64,000 nucleotides of DNA from a candidate division FCPU426 bacterium (GTDB lineage: Bacteria; Oederibacteriota; Muellerivitia; Muellerivitales; Muellerivitaceae): assembly GCA_003136635.1 (NCBI GenBank), contig PLFD01000042.1, positions 41,325-105,324 on the forward strand, read 5' to 3'. The notes beneath the pieces are model-generated. The model saw nothing but the letters and a program-made list of their open reading frames with translations. It did not search any database and was not told the origin of the DNA. Shown here in pieces: positions 25,295 through 34,656 of this stretch; position 1 is the stretch's first letter, and each line of letters opens with the position of its first letter. The translations under genes and the position numbers were made by a program.

Positions 25295-25846
25295 ATGAAG
25301 ACATTTAAAATTGTTTCGATTGGCCACCCAGTCCTGCGTCAAAAAATAAAAAACGTAACTCCAGCTCAGCGAAAAACAAAAAACTTTCAGAAATTTTTAA
25401 AAGACATGGTGAGATGGATGCGCCAGGCTCGCGGGGTAGGTTTGGCGGCAAACCAGGTAGGTGTCGATAAACGGGCTTTAGTAATGGAATGCGCCGGCAA
25501 CAAACGCTATCCCCGGGTAGCTTCGGTGCCACTACAAACTTATCTGAACGCCCGAATCGTAAAATATTCCAAAAAACTTGAAAAAGGCTGGGAAGGCTGT
25601 TTAAGTATTCCTGGTTATCGGGGCATTGTTCCCCGCTCTCAATCGGTGACGTTCGAGGCTCTGACGCCTGATGGGAAAAAAATCCGAAAAACCGTTTATG
25701 GATTTGAAGCTCGTATCATTCAGCACGAAGTGGACCATTTGAATGGTTTATTTTATGTGGATCAAATGCCGAATTTAAGAAGTTGGACCCATTTGGACGA
25801 GTTTAATAAACATTTCAAAACTAAAATTAAAGACCGTAAAAAATAA
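25295..25846 (+). CDS. def: Peptide deformylase (first copy)
   Basis: This 183-residue enzyme has the three family motifs: GVGLAANQVG (47-56), EGCLSIPG with metal ligand Cys102, and QHEVDHLNG with His144, Glu145 and His148. It removes the formyl group from nascent proteins. The basic N-terminal half and KDRKK tail differ from the second copy at 28796, which is about 3 kb downstream on the same strand. It begins a plus-strand run followed 26 bp later by sixA. Both copies keep all catalytic residues. Confidence 0.95.
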   Translation: MKTFKIVSIGHPVLRQKIKNVTPAQRKTKNFQKFLKDMVRWMRQARGVGLAANQVGVDKRALVMECAGNKRYPRVASVPLQTYLNARIVKYSKKLEKGWEGCLSIPGYRGIVPRSQSVTFEALTPDGKKIRKTVYGFEARIIQHEVDHLNGLFYVDQMPNLRSWTHLDEFNKHFKTKIKDRKK

Positions 25847-25872
25847 TTTCAATTATCTGACGCGAGGAATTT

Positions 25873-26337
25873 ATGAAACTTTATTTAGCCCGGCATGGTC
25901 AGGCAGCTGCGCCCGAACCCGGTGCCTCCTCGGTCCTAACGGAACAGGGAAAAAGCGATTTAACGCTGGTAGGCCGGGAGCTGGCCTCCCGAAACCTGAA
26001 CATCGAGCAAATCTGGCACAGCCCCAAAACCCGAACCCGCCAAACCGCTCAAATTTACGCTGAGATTTTAGGCATCAAATCTTTAAACTTAATTGAAAAA
26101 AAAGTACTCTCCATCGACGGGGACATTGACCTTCTGCACCATGAAATTAATGAGTCTTATGTTCAAAACCTCTTAGTCGTCAGCCACGAACCCCTTTTAT
26201 ACGATTTGTCATCTTATTTGGGGTTAAATTCAGAGGATTTATCCACTCTGGTTTTCCCCCCGTCGGGAGTGGTCGCTTTTGAAAAAGGACGCGATTGGAA
26301 ATGGCTTTGGCTGTTAGAACCTTCTATTTTGAAATAA
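25873..26337 (+). CDS. sixA: SixA-type phosphohistidine phosphatase
   Basis: This 154-residue member of the histidine phosphatase superfamily has the catalytic RHG motif (LARHGQA, His8), the Arg-rich KTRTRQTA segment and a second His105 in VVSHEPLL. The short length and absence of a lid insertion fit SixA, which dephosphorylates His-containing phosphotransfer proteins in E. coli. GAGGA is 5 nt before the ATG. It lies between peptide deformylase and an unrecognised large protein; the link to a phosphorelay here is not demonstrated, although hybrid kinases occur in the genome (2207-4171). Confidence 0.85.
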   Translation: MKLYLARHGQAAAPEPGASSVLTEQGKSDLTLVGRELASRNLNIEQIWHSPKTRTRQTAQIYAEILGIKSLNLIEKKVLSIDGDIDLLHHEINESYVQNLLVVSHEPLLYDLSSYLGLNSEDLSTLVFPPSGVVAFEKGRDWKWLWLLEPSILK

Positions 26338-26423
26338 ATATCTTTCCTTTAGAAATTAAAGACAAATAACAAAATCAGTTATAAACTCAATTCTCAAACC
26401 AAATCCTTGGAGGCGACTTTTTT

Positions 26424-28220
26424 ATGGCGACCACAACTTTTGTCGTGAGCGGCACTCAATTTGAGGAATTAATGAAAGGCGTGGATGACGAAACGAGAAA
26501 AGCGATGGAGGATGGTATTCTTCTTTTCGCCAATGACGCCGATACCTCTGGCACAGCCGAAAAATACCGGTCGGATAAACTGAGAAACGTTTACAACGCC
26601 CTGGTCGATTTTTTAGTTTCCAATAAACTCAATGAACTAAATCCCAACCAGATTACCTTTCTTTGCACCGGAGCCATTGGCGACAAAATAACCGTTCAAA
26701 TGCCGCCCAACACAAAAGAAATTCAACTTTTACCGACCGAGTTTTTTTTAAGCCTCCTAAAATCATTTTCAGAAATAACCACTCCCTGCATTTATCCCAT
26801 CTATACGGTCACGGATAAGTTCGTCGCGATCGCCAAGGGAGAACTTTTGCCCATGTCCCTCGGCGACGAACGAAAAGCAGCTTTGCGCAACTCGCCCCAG
26901 GATCAAAAACGCTTTAGAGAAGAACTCAAACGCAAAATTAGCCAATCCAAGGCCGAGATTTCCTCCGCGATCAACCAGATTGACATCTTCTTTCCCAAAG
27001 CGCTAAACGGCTTTAACGAAAACTCCGTTAAAAACGCCAAAACAACCATTGAAATGCTGAAAAAAGTTTCGACCTCCTGGGGCAAAGGAGATAACGCCAC
27101 GCCTCAGGAAAAAGCCATTCTTCAGGCTTTTGAGGGAAAAGTCGGAGACGCGGGAAACGGAATGACCAAATGGCTGGAAGAAACCCAGGGTTACATCGGG
27201 AAGGTTTTAGAAAACAGCAGGATACTATCAGAAAAAAATACCGCGATGGTAAAAGCCACGAACGAAATACTCAAAATGGATAAAGCTGTTCCCGTAGCGG
27301 TCGTAGGCGGCCCGCTCTTTTCCAAAGACGCCGTTTCCAATATCAAAATCGACGTGGACAGCACCAACAGCGTCTCGGTACGCGCGGCGGACGCTCACCC
27401 TTTAAAAGTGACTTTCAGCGCTTCGCGCGTCATGGTTTCAAAGCAATTTATCGAAGGCGAGGTCTTCAAAGACCGCCTTTGCACTAAAGAAAACGTGACC
27501 GCCTCTTTGGAAAAAATACTGAAGATTCACACCAACCTCTTCCCTAAAGATTTCGAGGGGAAATATATTGTTCCCACGATTATGATTGAACCCTTGAGAA
27601 ACTATGTGGACTTCTTTGATGACCGTTTCATTATGGCTCTCATTTCGGGTGACGCTCCCCGCCGCGGCCCTTTCATGACTTTCACTCCCGTGGATATTCA
27701 GGTGTTGAAACTTTGCGCGCTTTACTTAACCAAGGACAACATTTACGACTACCGTGGCGAGGTGAAAGTAGGAACCTTCATGGGCGACTACGTGGGAAAA
27801 GTTGAGAAAAATACCAAGGTCAAATGGACTGGAGCGGACAAAAAGTTCAGCATGGTTTCTACCCAGAGCATGGAAGACACCGCCAGCCGCGAGGACACCG
27901 TGGGTGATTACGTGGATTTCATGAGTGCTATCGCCAATGGGACCGCCCCGAATCCCAAGATCAGCAAACGCAAAATCAACATCATGCTCAAGTATATTCA
28001 CTTTGACCAGGTGGAAAAAAACATCGCTTGTATTTTAAAATTGGTTGCTCAAACGGAACCGGGCGAAGCCAAAGACTCGATTCTTTCTTTCACCAAACAT
28101 AATGATGTGGACGCCGCCAAGGAATTGATTCGCGCTTCACTAAAAGTGGATGTACAGACCGCGAAAATGTTCAACGAAAATCCGGACTTTGCTATCACAA
28201 GAGTGTTCGGCCGCGGCTAA
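26424..28220 (+). CDS. Unrecognised 598-residue soluble protein
   Basis: I do not recognise this family. It has no signal peptide, no membrane segment and no nucleotide-binding or metal motif. Residues 20-130 look globular; 155-290 are helical and charged with likely coiled coil (KRKISQSKAEISSAINQ); 290-420 contain beta-rich stretches (VPVAVVGGPLF, IKIDVDSTNSVSV); the C-terminal 150 residues are basic and helical. SD GGAGG lies 10 nt before the ATG, and codon use resembles neighbours, so it is a real gene. It is monocistronic or heads the gcvR-def-orn run, 24 bp upstream of the double-ACT gene. A structural or scaffold role is possible but unsupported. Confidence 0.85.
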   Translation: MATTTFVVSGTQFEELMKGVDDETRKAMEDGILLFANDADTSGTAEKYRSDKLRNVYNALVDFLVSNKLNELNPNQITFLCTGAIGDKITVQMPPNTKEIQLLPTEFFLSLLKSFSEITTPCIYPIYTVTDKFVAIAKGELLPMSLGDERKAALRNSPQDQKRFREELKRKISQSKAEISSAINQIDIFFPKALNGFNENSVKNAKTTIEMLKKVSTSWGKGDNATPQEKAILQAFEGKVGDAGNGMTKWLEETQGYIGKVLENSRILSEKNTAMVKATNEILKMDKAVPVAVVGGPLFSKDAVSNIKIDVDSTNSVSVRAADAHPLKVTFSASRVMVSKQFIEGEVFKDRLCTKENVTASLEKILKIHTNLFPKDFEGKYIVPTIMIEPLRNYVDFFDDRFIMALISGDAPRRGPFMTFTPVDIQVLKLCALYLTKDNIYDYRGEVKVGTFMGDYVGKVEKNTKVKWTGADKKFSMVSTQSMEDTASREDTVGDYVDFMSAIANGTAPNPKISKRKINIMLKYIHFDQVEKNIACILKLVAQTEPGEAKDSILSFTKHNDVDAAKELIRASLKVDVQTAKMFNENPDFAITRVFGRG

Positions 28221-28244
28221 GATTTTTTTATACTGGAGTTTCTT

Positions 28245-28793
28245 ATGAAAAAATTCGTGGCGGTTTCGGCCATCGGCGAGGACAGGCCGGGTATTGTGGC
28301 GGCTCTGACCAAAGTTTTTTTTGAGACCGGCTGCAATTTGGAAAATTCCAGCATGACCCAGCTGCGGGGCGATTTTGCCGTACTGCTTTTGATTTCCATG
28401 CCCGAAGCCTTAACTCTCGAGTCCCTCAAAAAGGCTCTTCAACCCATCGTCCAGAATTTAAATCTGGCCGTCACTTACCGGGAGCTCAAACCGGAGGAAA
28501 TAGGCGGTCCTGTGGTTTCGCCCGTTCTTCCCTATACTTTGCTGGTTTACGGCTTGGATCATCCTGGCATTGTTTACAAAGTAGCCCAGGCCGTCACTGA
28601 GCGGAACATTAACATTACGGACCTGAGAACCCATGTCACCGAAAACAAAGGCGCGACGCTTTATTCGCTTATTTTGGAAATCGAAATACCGAATGCCGCG
28701 GTTCTTTTAAGTTTCCAAAAAGATCTCGAAACTCTCAAACAAGAATTGAATGTTGATATAACACTCAAAGCGGTCGAGACGGACGAATTGTAA
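28245..28793 (+). CDS. Double-ACT domain protein (GcvR-like)
   Basis: The 182-residue protein is two tandem ACT domains. The first starts VAVSAIGEDRPGIVAAL and the second YTLLVYGLDHPGIVYKVAQ, each with the Gly at the ligand-binding turn. This is the layout of GcvR, which binds glycine and modulates the GcvA activator in enteric bacteria. Since no gcv genes or GcvA are nearby, the ligand and target are open. It is followed after only 2 nt by the second peptide deformylase, so they should be co-translated. GGAG precedes the ATG by 7 nt. Confidence 0.85.
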   Translation: MKKFVAVSAIGEDRPGIVAALTKVFFETGCNLENSSMTQLRGDFAVLLLISMPEALTLESLKKALQPIVQNLNLAVTYRELKPEEIGGPVVSPVLPYTLLVYGLDHPGIVYKVAQAVTERNINITDLRTHVTENKGATLYSLILEIEIPNAAVLLSFQKDLETLKQELNVDITLKAVETDEL

Positions 28794-28795
28794 CC

Positions 28796-29305
28796 ATGCC
28801 GATCAAGCCGGTTCTCACCTATCCACACCCTTCCTTAAAACAAAAAATAACCGACACAACGATGGACAAGACTCTTTTGAACCTTGTCCTAACCGATTTA
28901 ATCGACACCATGAACCAGCATGAGGGCTGCGTGGGGCTGGCGGCGCCTCAAATCGGCCACGCTCAGAGATGCGTCATCGTCGATGTTTCCCGTTCGGCCC
29001 GGGCCGGAGAAAATCAGGGACTTTTAAAACTGATTCATCCTGTCATTTTGGAAGCCAGCCAGTGGAAAATCAGCCGGGAAGGCTGCTTGAGTTTTCCCAA
29101 CCTGCTGGCCAACGTTAAAAGAGCCCAAAAGATCAGATTTTCAGCCTTCAATGAAAACTTGGAGCCCATTGAGCTGGTTTCGCTGGGGTTTGAAGCCGTG
29201 GCCATTCAACACGAATTGGACCACCTGGACGGCATCTTGTTTTTAGACCGTATTCGGTCTTCCAAAGACCTTTTTGAAAGAAGAAACCCCGCCTCTTCTT
29301 TATAA
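28796..29305 (+). CDS. def: Peptide deformylase (second copy)
   Basis: The 169-residue protein has CVGLAAPQIG, EGCLSFPN (Cys97) and QHELDHLDG (His139, Glu140, His143), all three deformylase motifs. It is closer to standard bacterial PDF in the first motif (AAPQIG) than the copy at 25295 (AANQVG). It removes N-formyl groups co-translationally. Spacing of 2 nt after the double-ACT gene and a weak ribosome site imply translational coupling. It is followed by oligoribonuclease, whose start codon lies 34 nt after its stop. Confidence 0.95.
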   Translation: MPIKPVLTYPHPSLKQKITDTTMDKTLLNLVLTDLIDTMNQHEGCVGLAAPQIGHAQRCVIVDVSRSARAGENQGLLKLIHPVILEASQWKISREGCLSFPNLLANVKRAQKIRFSAFNENLEPIELVSLGFEAVAIQHELDHLDGILFLDRIRSSKDLFERRNPASSL

Positions 29306-29339
29306 TGTGGCCTCGTTAAAACCCGCGCAAAGGAAAATC

Positions 29340-29885
29340 ATGTCCGCTCAAAATGACTCAAATCTGGTTTGGATGGATTTGGAAATGACAGGATTGGATC
29401 CCAAGACCTGCGTCATTATTGAAATCGCGTCCATCGTCACAGACAAAGATTTAAACCTCATCGCCCAAGGACCCTCGCTGGTGATCCATCAACCCCAATC
29501 GATCTTGGACGCGATGGATGATTGGAATAAAACCCATCATGGAGAATCCGGTTTGATTGAGGCTGTTCAAAAATCAACAATCAGTTTGGAAGAAGCCGAA
29601 AAACAAACTCTGGCTTTTATTTCGCAATACAGCAAAGCCAAAGGTAGTCCCCTTTGCGGCAACACCATTTATCAGGACCGCCGGTTTTTAATTGAATATA
29701 TGCCCGCTCTGGAAAACTACCTGCATTACCGCCTGGTGGACGTCAGCACGATTAAGGAATTAGTCAAACGCTGGTATGGGCCCGAATTTCAATCGCCCCA
29801 GAAGAAGCAAAAACACAAGGCTTTGGACGATATTTTGGAAACCGTGGAAGAACTCAAGTTTTACCGAAAGATCGTCTTTAAATAA
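29340..29885 (+). CDS. orn: Oligoribonuclease
   Basis: This 181-residue DEDDh exonuclease has WMDLEMTGLD (ExoI motif, Asp and Glu), a middle SPLCGNTIYQDRRFL (ExoII) and HKALDDILE with the DEDDh His and Asp (ExoIII), closely following the Orn family. It degrades 2-5-nt RNAs and linear pGpG, completing mRNA and c-di-GMP turnover. The ATG at 29340 has AAAGGA upstream; a start at 29274 would add 22 residues overlapping the deformylase gene and lacks family support. It ends convergently with galE after 9 bp. Its presence fits the GGDEF and PilZ proteins in this window. Confidence 0.96.
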   Translation: MSAQNDSNLVWMDLEMTGLDPKTCVIIEIASIVTDKDLNLIAQGPSLVIHQPQSILDAMDDWNKTHHGESGLIEAVQKSTISLEEAEKQTLAFISQYSKAKGSPLCGNTIYQDRRFLIEYMPALENYLHYRLVDVSTIKELVKRWYGPEFQSPQKKQKHKALDDILETVEELKFYRKIVFK

Positions 29886-29894
29886 ATTTTAAAA

Positions 29895-30902
29895 TTAAAC
29901 AGGCTTCTTTTTTAACCCGCTATGCAGCTTTTGATGCCAGCGCCACGCTGTCTCCAAAATAGTCTCCAGCTTTGAATATTTTGGTTTCCATCCCAAAACC
30001 TTTTGGGCTTTTTTTGATTGAGCTACCAGGCTCGGCGGATCACCCGGGCGGCGGGGCCCTATTTTTGCGGGCACTTTTAAACCCGTAACTTTTTCGGTCA
30101 TCCAAATCACTTGCTGGACCGAATAACCTTTACCTGTCCCCAGATTAAAAAAATCGCTTTTACCCGTCTTCATCATCCGTTTTAGTGCTAGAAAATGCGC
30201 TTCGGCCAGATCGGTCACATGAATATAATCGCGGATGCAGGTGCCATCGGGAGTCGGATAATCAGTTCCAAAGACCGTGATTTCTTTCCGTAATCCAGCA
30301 GCCGCGTCTAACACTAAAGGAATCAAGTGAATTTCAGGGTGATGGTCTTCACCCAGTTCCCCCGAAACGTCCGCTCCTGAAGCGTTGAAATACCGAAGAT
30401 AAGTGGATTTCAGTCCATAGGCTTGATCGTACCAGGCCAAAATCCGCTCTAAAATGTATTTGGAATCGCCGTAGGGATTAATCGGATTCTTGGGATGGTT
30501 TTCCGGCATCGGTACCTTTACCGGGTTTCCATAAACCGCCGCGGTAGAAGAAAGAATGAAATAATTCACTTTTTGTTCCAGCATGACGGAAAACAAGTTC
30601 AAGGCGTTACCAATGTTGTCTCGATAGTATTTTTGAGGATTGGCGACCGACTCACCCACACTGAGATGGGAAGCAAAGTGCATGACCGCCGCAGGCTTGT
30701 ATTTTCGAAAAACTTGAACCAACTTGGCCCGGTTTGACAAATCGCCTTTAACAAAAACGCCGTCCCGTACAGCCCACCGATGCCCCATCAAGAGGCTATC
30801 GTAGGTGATGGGCTGAAATCCATATTTCCTGGCTTCTTTGACCGCATGACTGCCGATATAGCCAGCCCCGCCGGTGATTAATAAGTTGGGTCGCTTTTTC
30901 AA
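29895..30902 (-). CDS. galE: UDP-glucose 4-epimerase
   Basis: The 335-residue short-chain dehydrogenase-type protein has the NAD motif GGAGYIGSHA (11-20), SSTAAVYG and the catalytic Tyr144/Lys148 in PYGDSKY, plus DGTCIRDYIHVTDLAEAH typical of GalE. It interconverts UDP-glucose and UDP-galactose (or the N-acetyl forms), supplying precursors for surface glycans, which are abundant in this window. It starts with TTG; AAGGA lies 8 nt upstream and no in-frame ATG precedes the Rossmann strand. Divergent from the GGDEF gene. Confidence 0.95.
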   Translation of the reverse strand: MKKRPNLLITGGAGYIGSHAVKEARKYGFQPITYDSLLMGHRWAVRDGVFVKGDLSNRAKLVQVFRKYKPAAVMHFASHLSVGESVANPQKYYRDNIGNALNLFSVMLEQKVNYFILSSTAAVYGNPVKVPMPENHPKNPINPYGDSKYILERILAWYDQAYGLKSTYLRYFNASGADVSGELGEDHHPEIHLIPLVLDAAAGLRKEITVFGTDYPTPDGTCIRDYIHVTDLAEAHFLALKRMMKTGKSDFFNLGTGKGYSVQQVIWMTEKVTGLKVPAKIGPRRPGDPPSLVAQSKKAQKVLGWKPKYSKLETILETAWRWHQKLHSGLKKKPV

Positions 30903-31080
30903 ACGTTTGATCCTTTAAAAAAATTGAAAAGCCCTTTAAAAACCAGACTTTTATAATAACTTCATCAAACTTGGACGGAAAACCTATTCTGATAATACTG
31001 ATTTTTTGTTTGTAGTAACTGGCAAATTTTATTCATAATACCCACGTTCATTACCCCTCCACGCCAAAAATTTCATATGG

Positions 31081-32175
31081 ATGACCCCATTGAATAATAA
31101 GAAAACTATTTCCATTTTCGGAAATTTATCCGAGCCGCCTATCGCTGAACCTCTTCAAAGCGCGATGACCTTGAACAAAGGCTTGATGGCATTGTATCAC
31201 GCGAGCGCCGAGCTCCAATTTTCAAAACCCCTGCCGGCTTTACTCAAGACAATTTTAAAAGGATTAAAAAGCGGAACTGACATTTCAAAAGCCGCTATCT
31301 TCATTAAGGAAGATTCTTCCAACAACCTGATCGGCTTATCCTCTATGGGACTTATAGAAAAAAGAGTTTTAGAAACCAATGTGTTTCTCACCATCGAAGA
31401 AGAAACGGAACTTTTAAGAACCGGTTCTTCAGCGCTCAATGCCAAACAATATCAAAAAAAATTGATTGGTTTATTTGAAGGTGAACTGGACATTAAATCC
31501 GCCGGAATCATTCCACTTGAAATCAGGGATCGATTAATCGGCATTTTAGTTTATGAAAAACCCTCCGGCCCTCTGCATGAGGAAATTCTGGTTATTTTTT
31601 CCCGCCAGGCCGCCCTCACCATAGAGAACGCCAGACTCTTCACCAAGGTTGAGGAAATGGCGCTGAGAGATACTTTGACTGGGCTTTATAACCGCCGTTA
31701 CTTTCAACAGATTTTGGATTATGAGCTCAACCGCGCTAAACGCTACCGCCAGCCCATTTCCCTCATTTTTCTCGATGTGGATCATTTCAAGCAGATCAAC
31801 GATACCTACGGCCACTCCACGGGAGATCTGTTTTTAAAACAAATCGCCAATAAATTTTCATCCCTCTTCCGCACAACTGATATGGCCGCCCGTTACGCCG
31901 GCGATGAATTTGTGGCCATTCTTCCCGCCACCAATCAGGAAGGGTCTTCTCTTTTGGCGCACCGGGTTTTAGAAGCGCTTGGCGAACATTTGGTCTTGAT
32001 CCGGGGAAACACCTTACAGATTTCCGTCAGTATCGGTGTGGTTACTTATGAGAATCAGGAAGGTCTGGGAAGTGTGGGTCTTGTCGCGCAGGCGGACAAA
32101 GCGATGTACGAGGCCAAAAAACAGGGTAGAAACTGCGTGAGACGCTTCGAGGAAATACAGACAGCGACCGCTTAA
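31081..32175 (+). CDS. GAF-GGDEF diguanylate cyclase
   Basis: The 364-residue soluble protein has a GAF domain (about 45-185) and a GGDEF domain beginning DTLTGLYNRRYF (197-208). The active-site loop reads AGDEF (273-277) in place of GGDEF, while the metal-binding FLDVDHFK is intact, and an inhibitory I-site R264-T-T-D lies five residues upstream. AGDEF variants include at least one reported active enzyme, so it probably makes c-di-GMP under GAF control. No EAL domain is present. The upstream gap shared with galE has no clear promoter. The PilZ protein at 37521 is a candidate effector in the same genome. Confidence 0.92.
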   Translation: MTPLNNKKTISIFGNLSEPPIAEPLQSAMTLNKGLMALYHASAELQFSKPLPALLKTILKGLKSGTDISKAAIFIKEDSSNNLIGLSSMGLIEKRVLETNVFLTIEEETELLRTGSSALNAKQYQKKLIGLFEGELDIKSAGIIPLEIRDRLIGILVYEKPSGPLHEEILVIFSRQAALTIENARLFTKVEEMALRDTLTGLYNRRYFQQILDYELNRAKRYRQPISLIFLDVDHFKQINDTYGHSTGDLFLKQIANKFSSLFRTTDMAARYAGDEFVAILPATNQEGSSLLAHRVLEALGEHLVLIRGNTLQISVSIGVVTYENQEGLGSVGLVAQADKAMYEAKKQGRNCVRRFEEIQTATA

Positions 32176-32187
32176 CGGGTAATTTGA

Positions 32188-33711
32188 TCAACCGATCACA
32201 AAAAGTTTTTTTTGGTCGCTGGCGCCGGCCTCAGATTCATCTTCCAAAACCTTAATCGTCTGTAGCCGTGCATCCGACTGGCCGTTAATCCTCGCCCCCG
32301 AATCCAAAACATTCATCAAATAGGTATAAATCTCCTGGGTAATCACCTCACCGGGGCAAAGCACCGGAATTCCCGGCGGATAGGGACAGACAATTTCAGC
32401 GCAAATCTTTCCCACTGAGCGTTTAAAAGGAATTTTACGGGTGAGTTTGGTCAACGCTTCCCGTGGATTCACTTCTTTGTGGGGAATGAAGTGCGGAAAT
32501 AAGATGCTCTTGCGTTTTTTTTGGTTGATAAACATATCTTTGTAATCGACAACAATTTTTCTCAAAGCGGCCACAAATTTTTTCATTTCTTTGGGCGTGT
32601 TCCCTCCCGAAACAAACAAAAGCACATTTTGAAAATCCGACATTTCGGTTTGAATGTCATATTCGGAATTCAGGATTTTAGCCATGTCATAACCCAAACA
32701 GGGCAATCCTTTGGTTGAAACGGTTAATTTGGTGACATCCAAATCCAATGATGGGAATTTTTGAGCGGTTTCCCGGGTCAAGCAGGATAAACCGGGAATC
32801 TTGTTAATTTCAGCCCGGGCGTCCTCGCACATCTTGATCACATCGGTCAAAATCTGTTCGCCTTCATGCACCATTTGATAACGGGAAATATCGAGAGATG
32901 CCATAATAATGTAGGACGGGCTGGTGGTTTGAAGCATCTGTAAAGTGGTTTTGAGGCGCATGATGTCCACCCGCACGCCCTTCACGTGCAGCATGGAACC
33001 CTGGCTCAAAGCCGCCAAATGCTTGTGGGTGGATTGAACGCACATATCCGCGCCCGAATCGATGGCCGACTTGGGCAAGCCCGAGTGAAAATGCAAATGT
33101 CCGCCATGTGCTTCATCCACCAGAAAAATCTTATCGTACCGGTGAACAATATCGGCGATGGCTTCCAGATCGGTGGTTAAACCAAAATAAGTCGGGTTAG
33201 TAACCAAAACCGCTTTGGCGTCCGGATGCTGGCGGCAGGCTTCCTCCACTTGTTCAGGAGTCAAATTGAGAATCAAATCGGTGCCGGGATCAATTTTCGG
33301 CATGATATAAACGGGCTCAGCGCCCGCCAAAATAACCGCCGAAATAACCGATTTATGCGCGTTGCGGGGAATAATGATTTTATCGCCGGGGTCGCAAACC
33401 GAAAGGATCATGGCCTGATTGCCGCCGGTGGTTCCGTTGACGAGAAAGAACGAATAATCCGCCCCATAGGCCTGAGCGGCCAAAACCTGGGCTTCTTTAA
33501 TAACCGTGCTGGGTTCGTGAAGCGAGTCCACCTCGCTCATGACCGAAAGGTCTAGACGAAAAACTTTTTCTCCGACAAATTGCCGGAAATTTTTGGCGAT
33601 GCCTTTGCCGTGCTTGTGGCCCGGGGTGTGGTAAGAAATCTTATTCTCGTTAGCGTAGCTGACGACCGCATCATAGAGAGGGGTTTTATCCTGCCCGTCA
33701 AAAAGTGACAT
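32188..33711 (-). CDS. Orn/Lys/Arg decarboxylase (fold type I PLP)
   Basis: The 507-residue protein has the aspartate-aminotransferase fold decarboxylase pattern: SYHTPGHKHG near residue 26, VDEAHGGHLHF (199-207) and the PLP lysine in STHKH (Lys230). The C-terminal domain (YPPGIPVLCPGE) is present; the N-terminal receiver-like wing of inducible enterobacterial enzymes is absent, as in the short biosynthetic Bacillus-type enzymes. It probably makes agmatine or cadaverine/putrescine for polyamine synthesis. Its ATG follows the stop of spermidine synthase with no gap, so the two are co-translated. Substrate is not decided by sequence. Confidence 0.9.
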   Translation of the reverse strand: MSLFDGQDKTPLYDAVVSYANENKISYHTPGHKHGKGIAKNFRQFVGEKVFRLDLSVMSEVDSLHEPSTVIKEAQVLAAQAYGADYSFFLVNGTTGGNQAMILSVCDPGDKIIIPRNAHKSVISAVILAGAEPVYIMPKIDPGTDLILNLTPEQVEEACRQHPDAKAVLVTNPTYFGLTTDLEAIADIVHRYDKIFLVDEAHGGHLHFHSGLPKSAIDSGADMCVQSTHKHLAALSQGSMLHVKGVRVDIMRLKTTLQMLQTTSPSYIIMASLDISRYQMVHEGEQILTDVIKMCEDARAEINKIPGLSCLTRETAQKFPSLDLDVTKLTVSTKGLPCLGYDMAKILNSEYDIQTEMSDFQNVLLFVSGGNTPKEMKKFVAALRKIVVDYKDMFINQKKRKSILFPHFIPHKEVNPREALTKLTRKIPFKRSVGKICAEIVCPYPPGIPVLCPGEVITQEIYTYLMNVLDSGARINGQSDARLQTIKVLEDESEAGASDQKKLFVIG

Positions 33712-34656
33712 TTACTTGGCGTTTTTCTCCTCTCCCATAAACCGATAGGTAAGGGGTGAGTTATCCCGAATAATTTCGGTTAATTTAACGAAGCCGTCCC
33801 TGATATATTTCGGCACAAAAAACAAACCCTCGTGGGTCTCGCCGTCATAATACTTTAACTCGCCGACATTTCTTTCCTTCAGAATCTTATCCACTTGATC
33901 CCGTTTCAGAAGTTTCGGGTCGGTCTTCATCGAGGCCATGGTAAAGCTCCAGGGAATATCGAAAGACGGCACATTCGCCGGCCAGGAATAAACTATCGGA
34001 AACACTTTTTTCAGGGTGTTATGAACCGCCGCCAGGCACCGAAGCTCTTTTTCGGCTGAACAGCCGGATTGAAGCGAAACCATGCCGCCATCGTTCAACT
34101 TGGTGGCGACCATTTTGTAAAATTCCTCGGTGTAAAGCATGTAAGCGGGGCCTTCTTCCACCGGTTCGGGAATATCAATAATAATAACGTCGAATTTTTC
34201 TTTGCTGTTCTCTAAAAATTTCCGGCCATCCTCATAGGAAAGGATCGTGCGTTTATCTTTAAAAGTGCCTCGGTGCCATTCGGGCATATATTCGTCGCAA
34301 AGCTCAACGACCCGCTGATCAATATCAATCATCCAGCACTTTTCAACCGTCTTGTGGCGAAGCACCTCATATAAAGTAGCTCCCTCGCCACCGCCGATAA
34401 TGACGACTTTTTTAGGATTCGGGCAGGCCACCATCGCCGGATGAACCAGATTTTCGTGATAGATAAACTCGTCTAACTGGGCGGATTGCATATGGCCGTC
34501 GAGAATCAGGCATTTGCCATAGTGGCTGGATTGGATCACTTCGACTTTTTGGTATTTTGTCTGTTCGGAAGCGTAAATTTTGGTGATTCCCCTCATGTGG
34601 GCTTCATCCGGGGCGTAAAACTCGATATGCCAATGCGGGCTTATAATATCGGCCAT
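33712..34656 (-). CDS. speE: Spermidine synthase-like aminopropyltransferase
   Basis: This 314-residue protein has the SpeE layout: a beta-hairpin N-terminal domain, then the decarboxylated-SAM site VVIIGGGEGATLYEV, acidic motifs DIDQRVVEL and EDGRKFL, and DIPEPVEEGPAYMLYTEEFY. The last resembles members acting on spermidine or norspermidine as well as putrescine, so the product could be spermidine or a longer polyamine. I chose the ATG at 34656 (MADIISPHWHIEF) with GGAGAA upstream; a TTG at 34677 would add seven residues that are in fact the ribosome site. It is coupled to the decarboxylase gene that follows. No SAM decarboxylase is in the window. Confidence 0.92.
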   Translation of the reverse strand: MADIISPHWHIEFYAPDEAHMRGITKIYASEQTKYQKVEVIQSSHYGKCLILDGHMQSAQLDEFIYHENLVHPAMVACPNPKKVVIIGGGEGATLYEVLRHKTVEKCWMIDIDQRVVELCDEYMPEWHRGTFKDKRTILSYEDGRKFLENSKEKFDVIIIDIPEPVEEGPAYMLYTEEFYKMVATKLNDGGMVSLQSGCSAEKELRCLAAVHNTLKKVFPIVYSWPANVPSFDIPWSFTMASMKTDPKLLKRDQVDKILKERNVGELKYYDGETHEGLFFVPKYIRDGFVKLTEIIRDNSPLTYRFMGEEKNAK

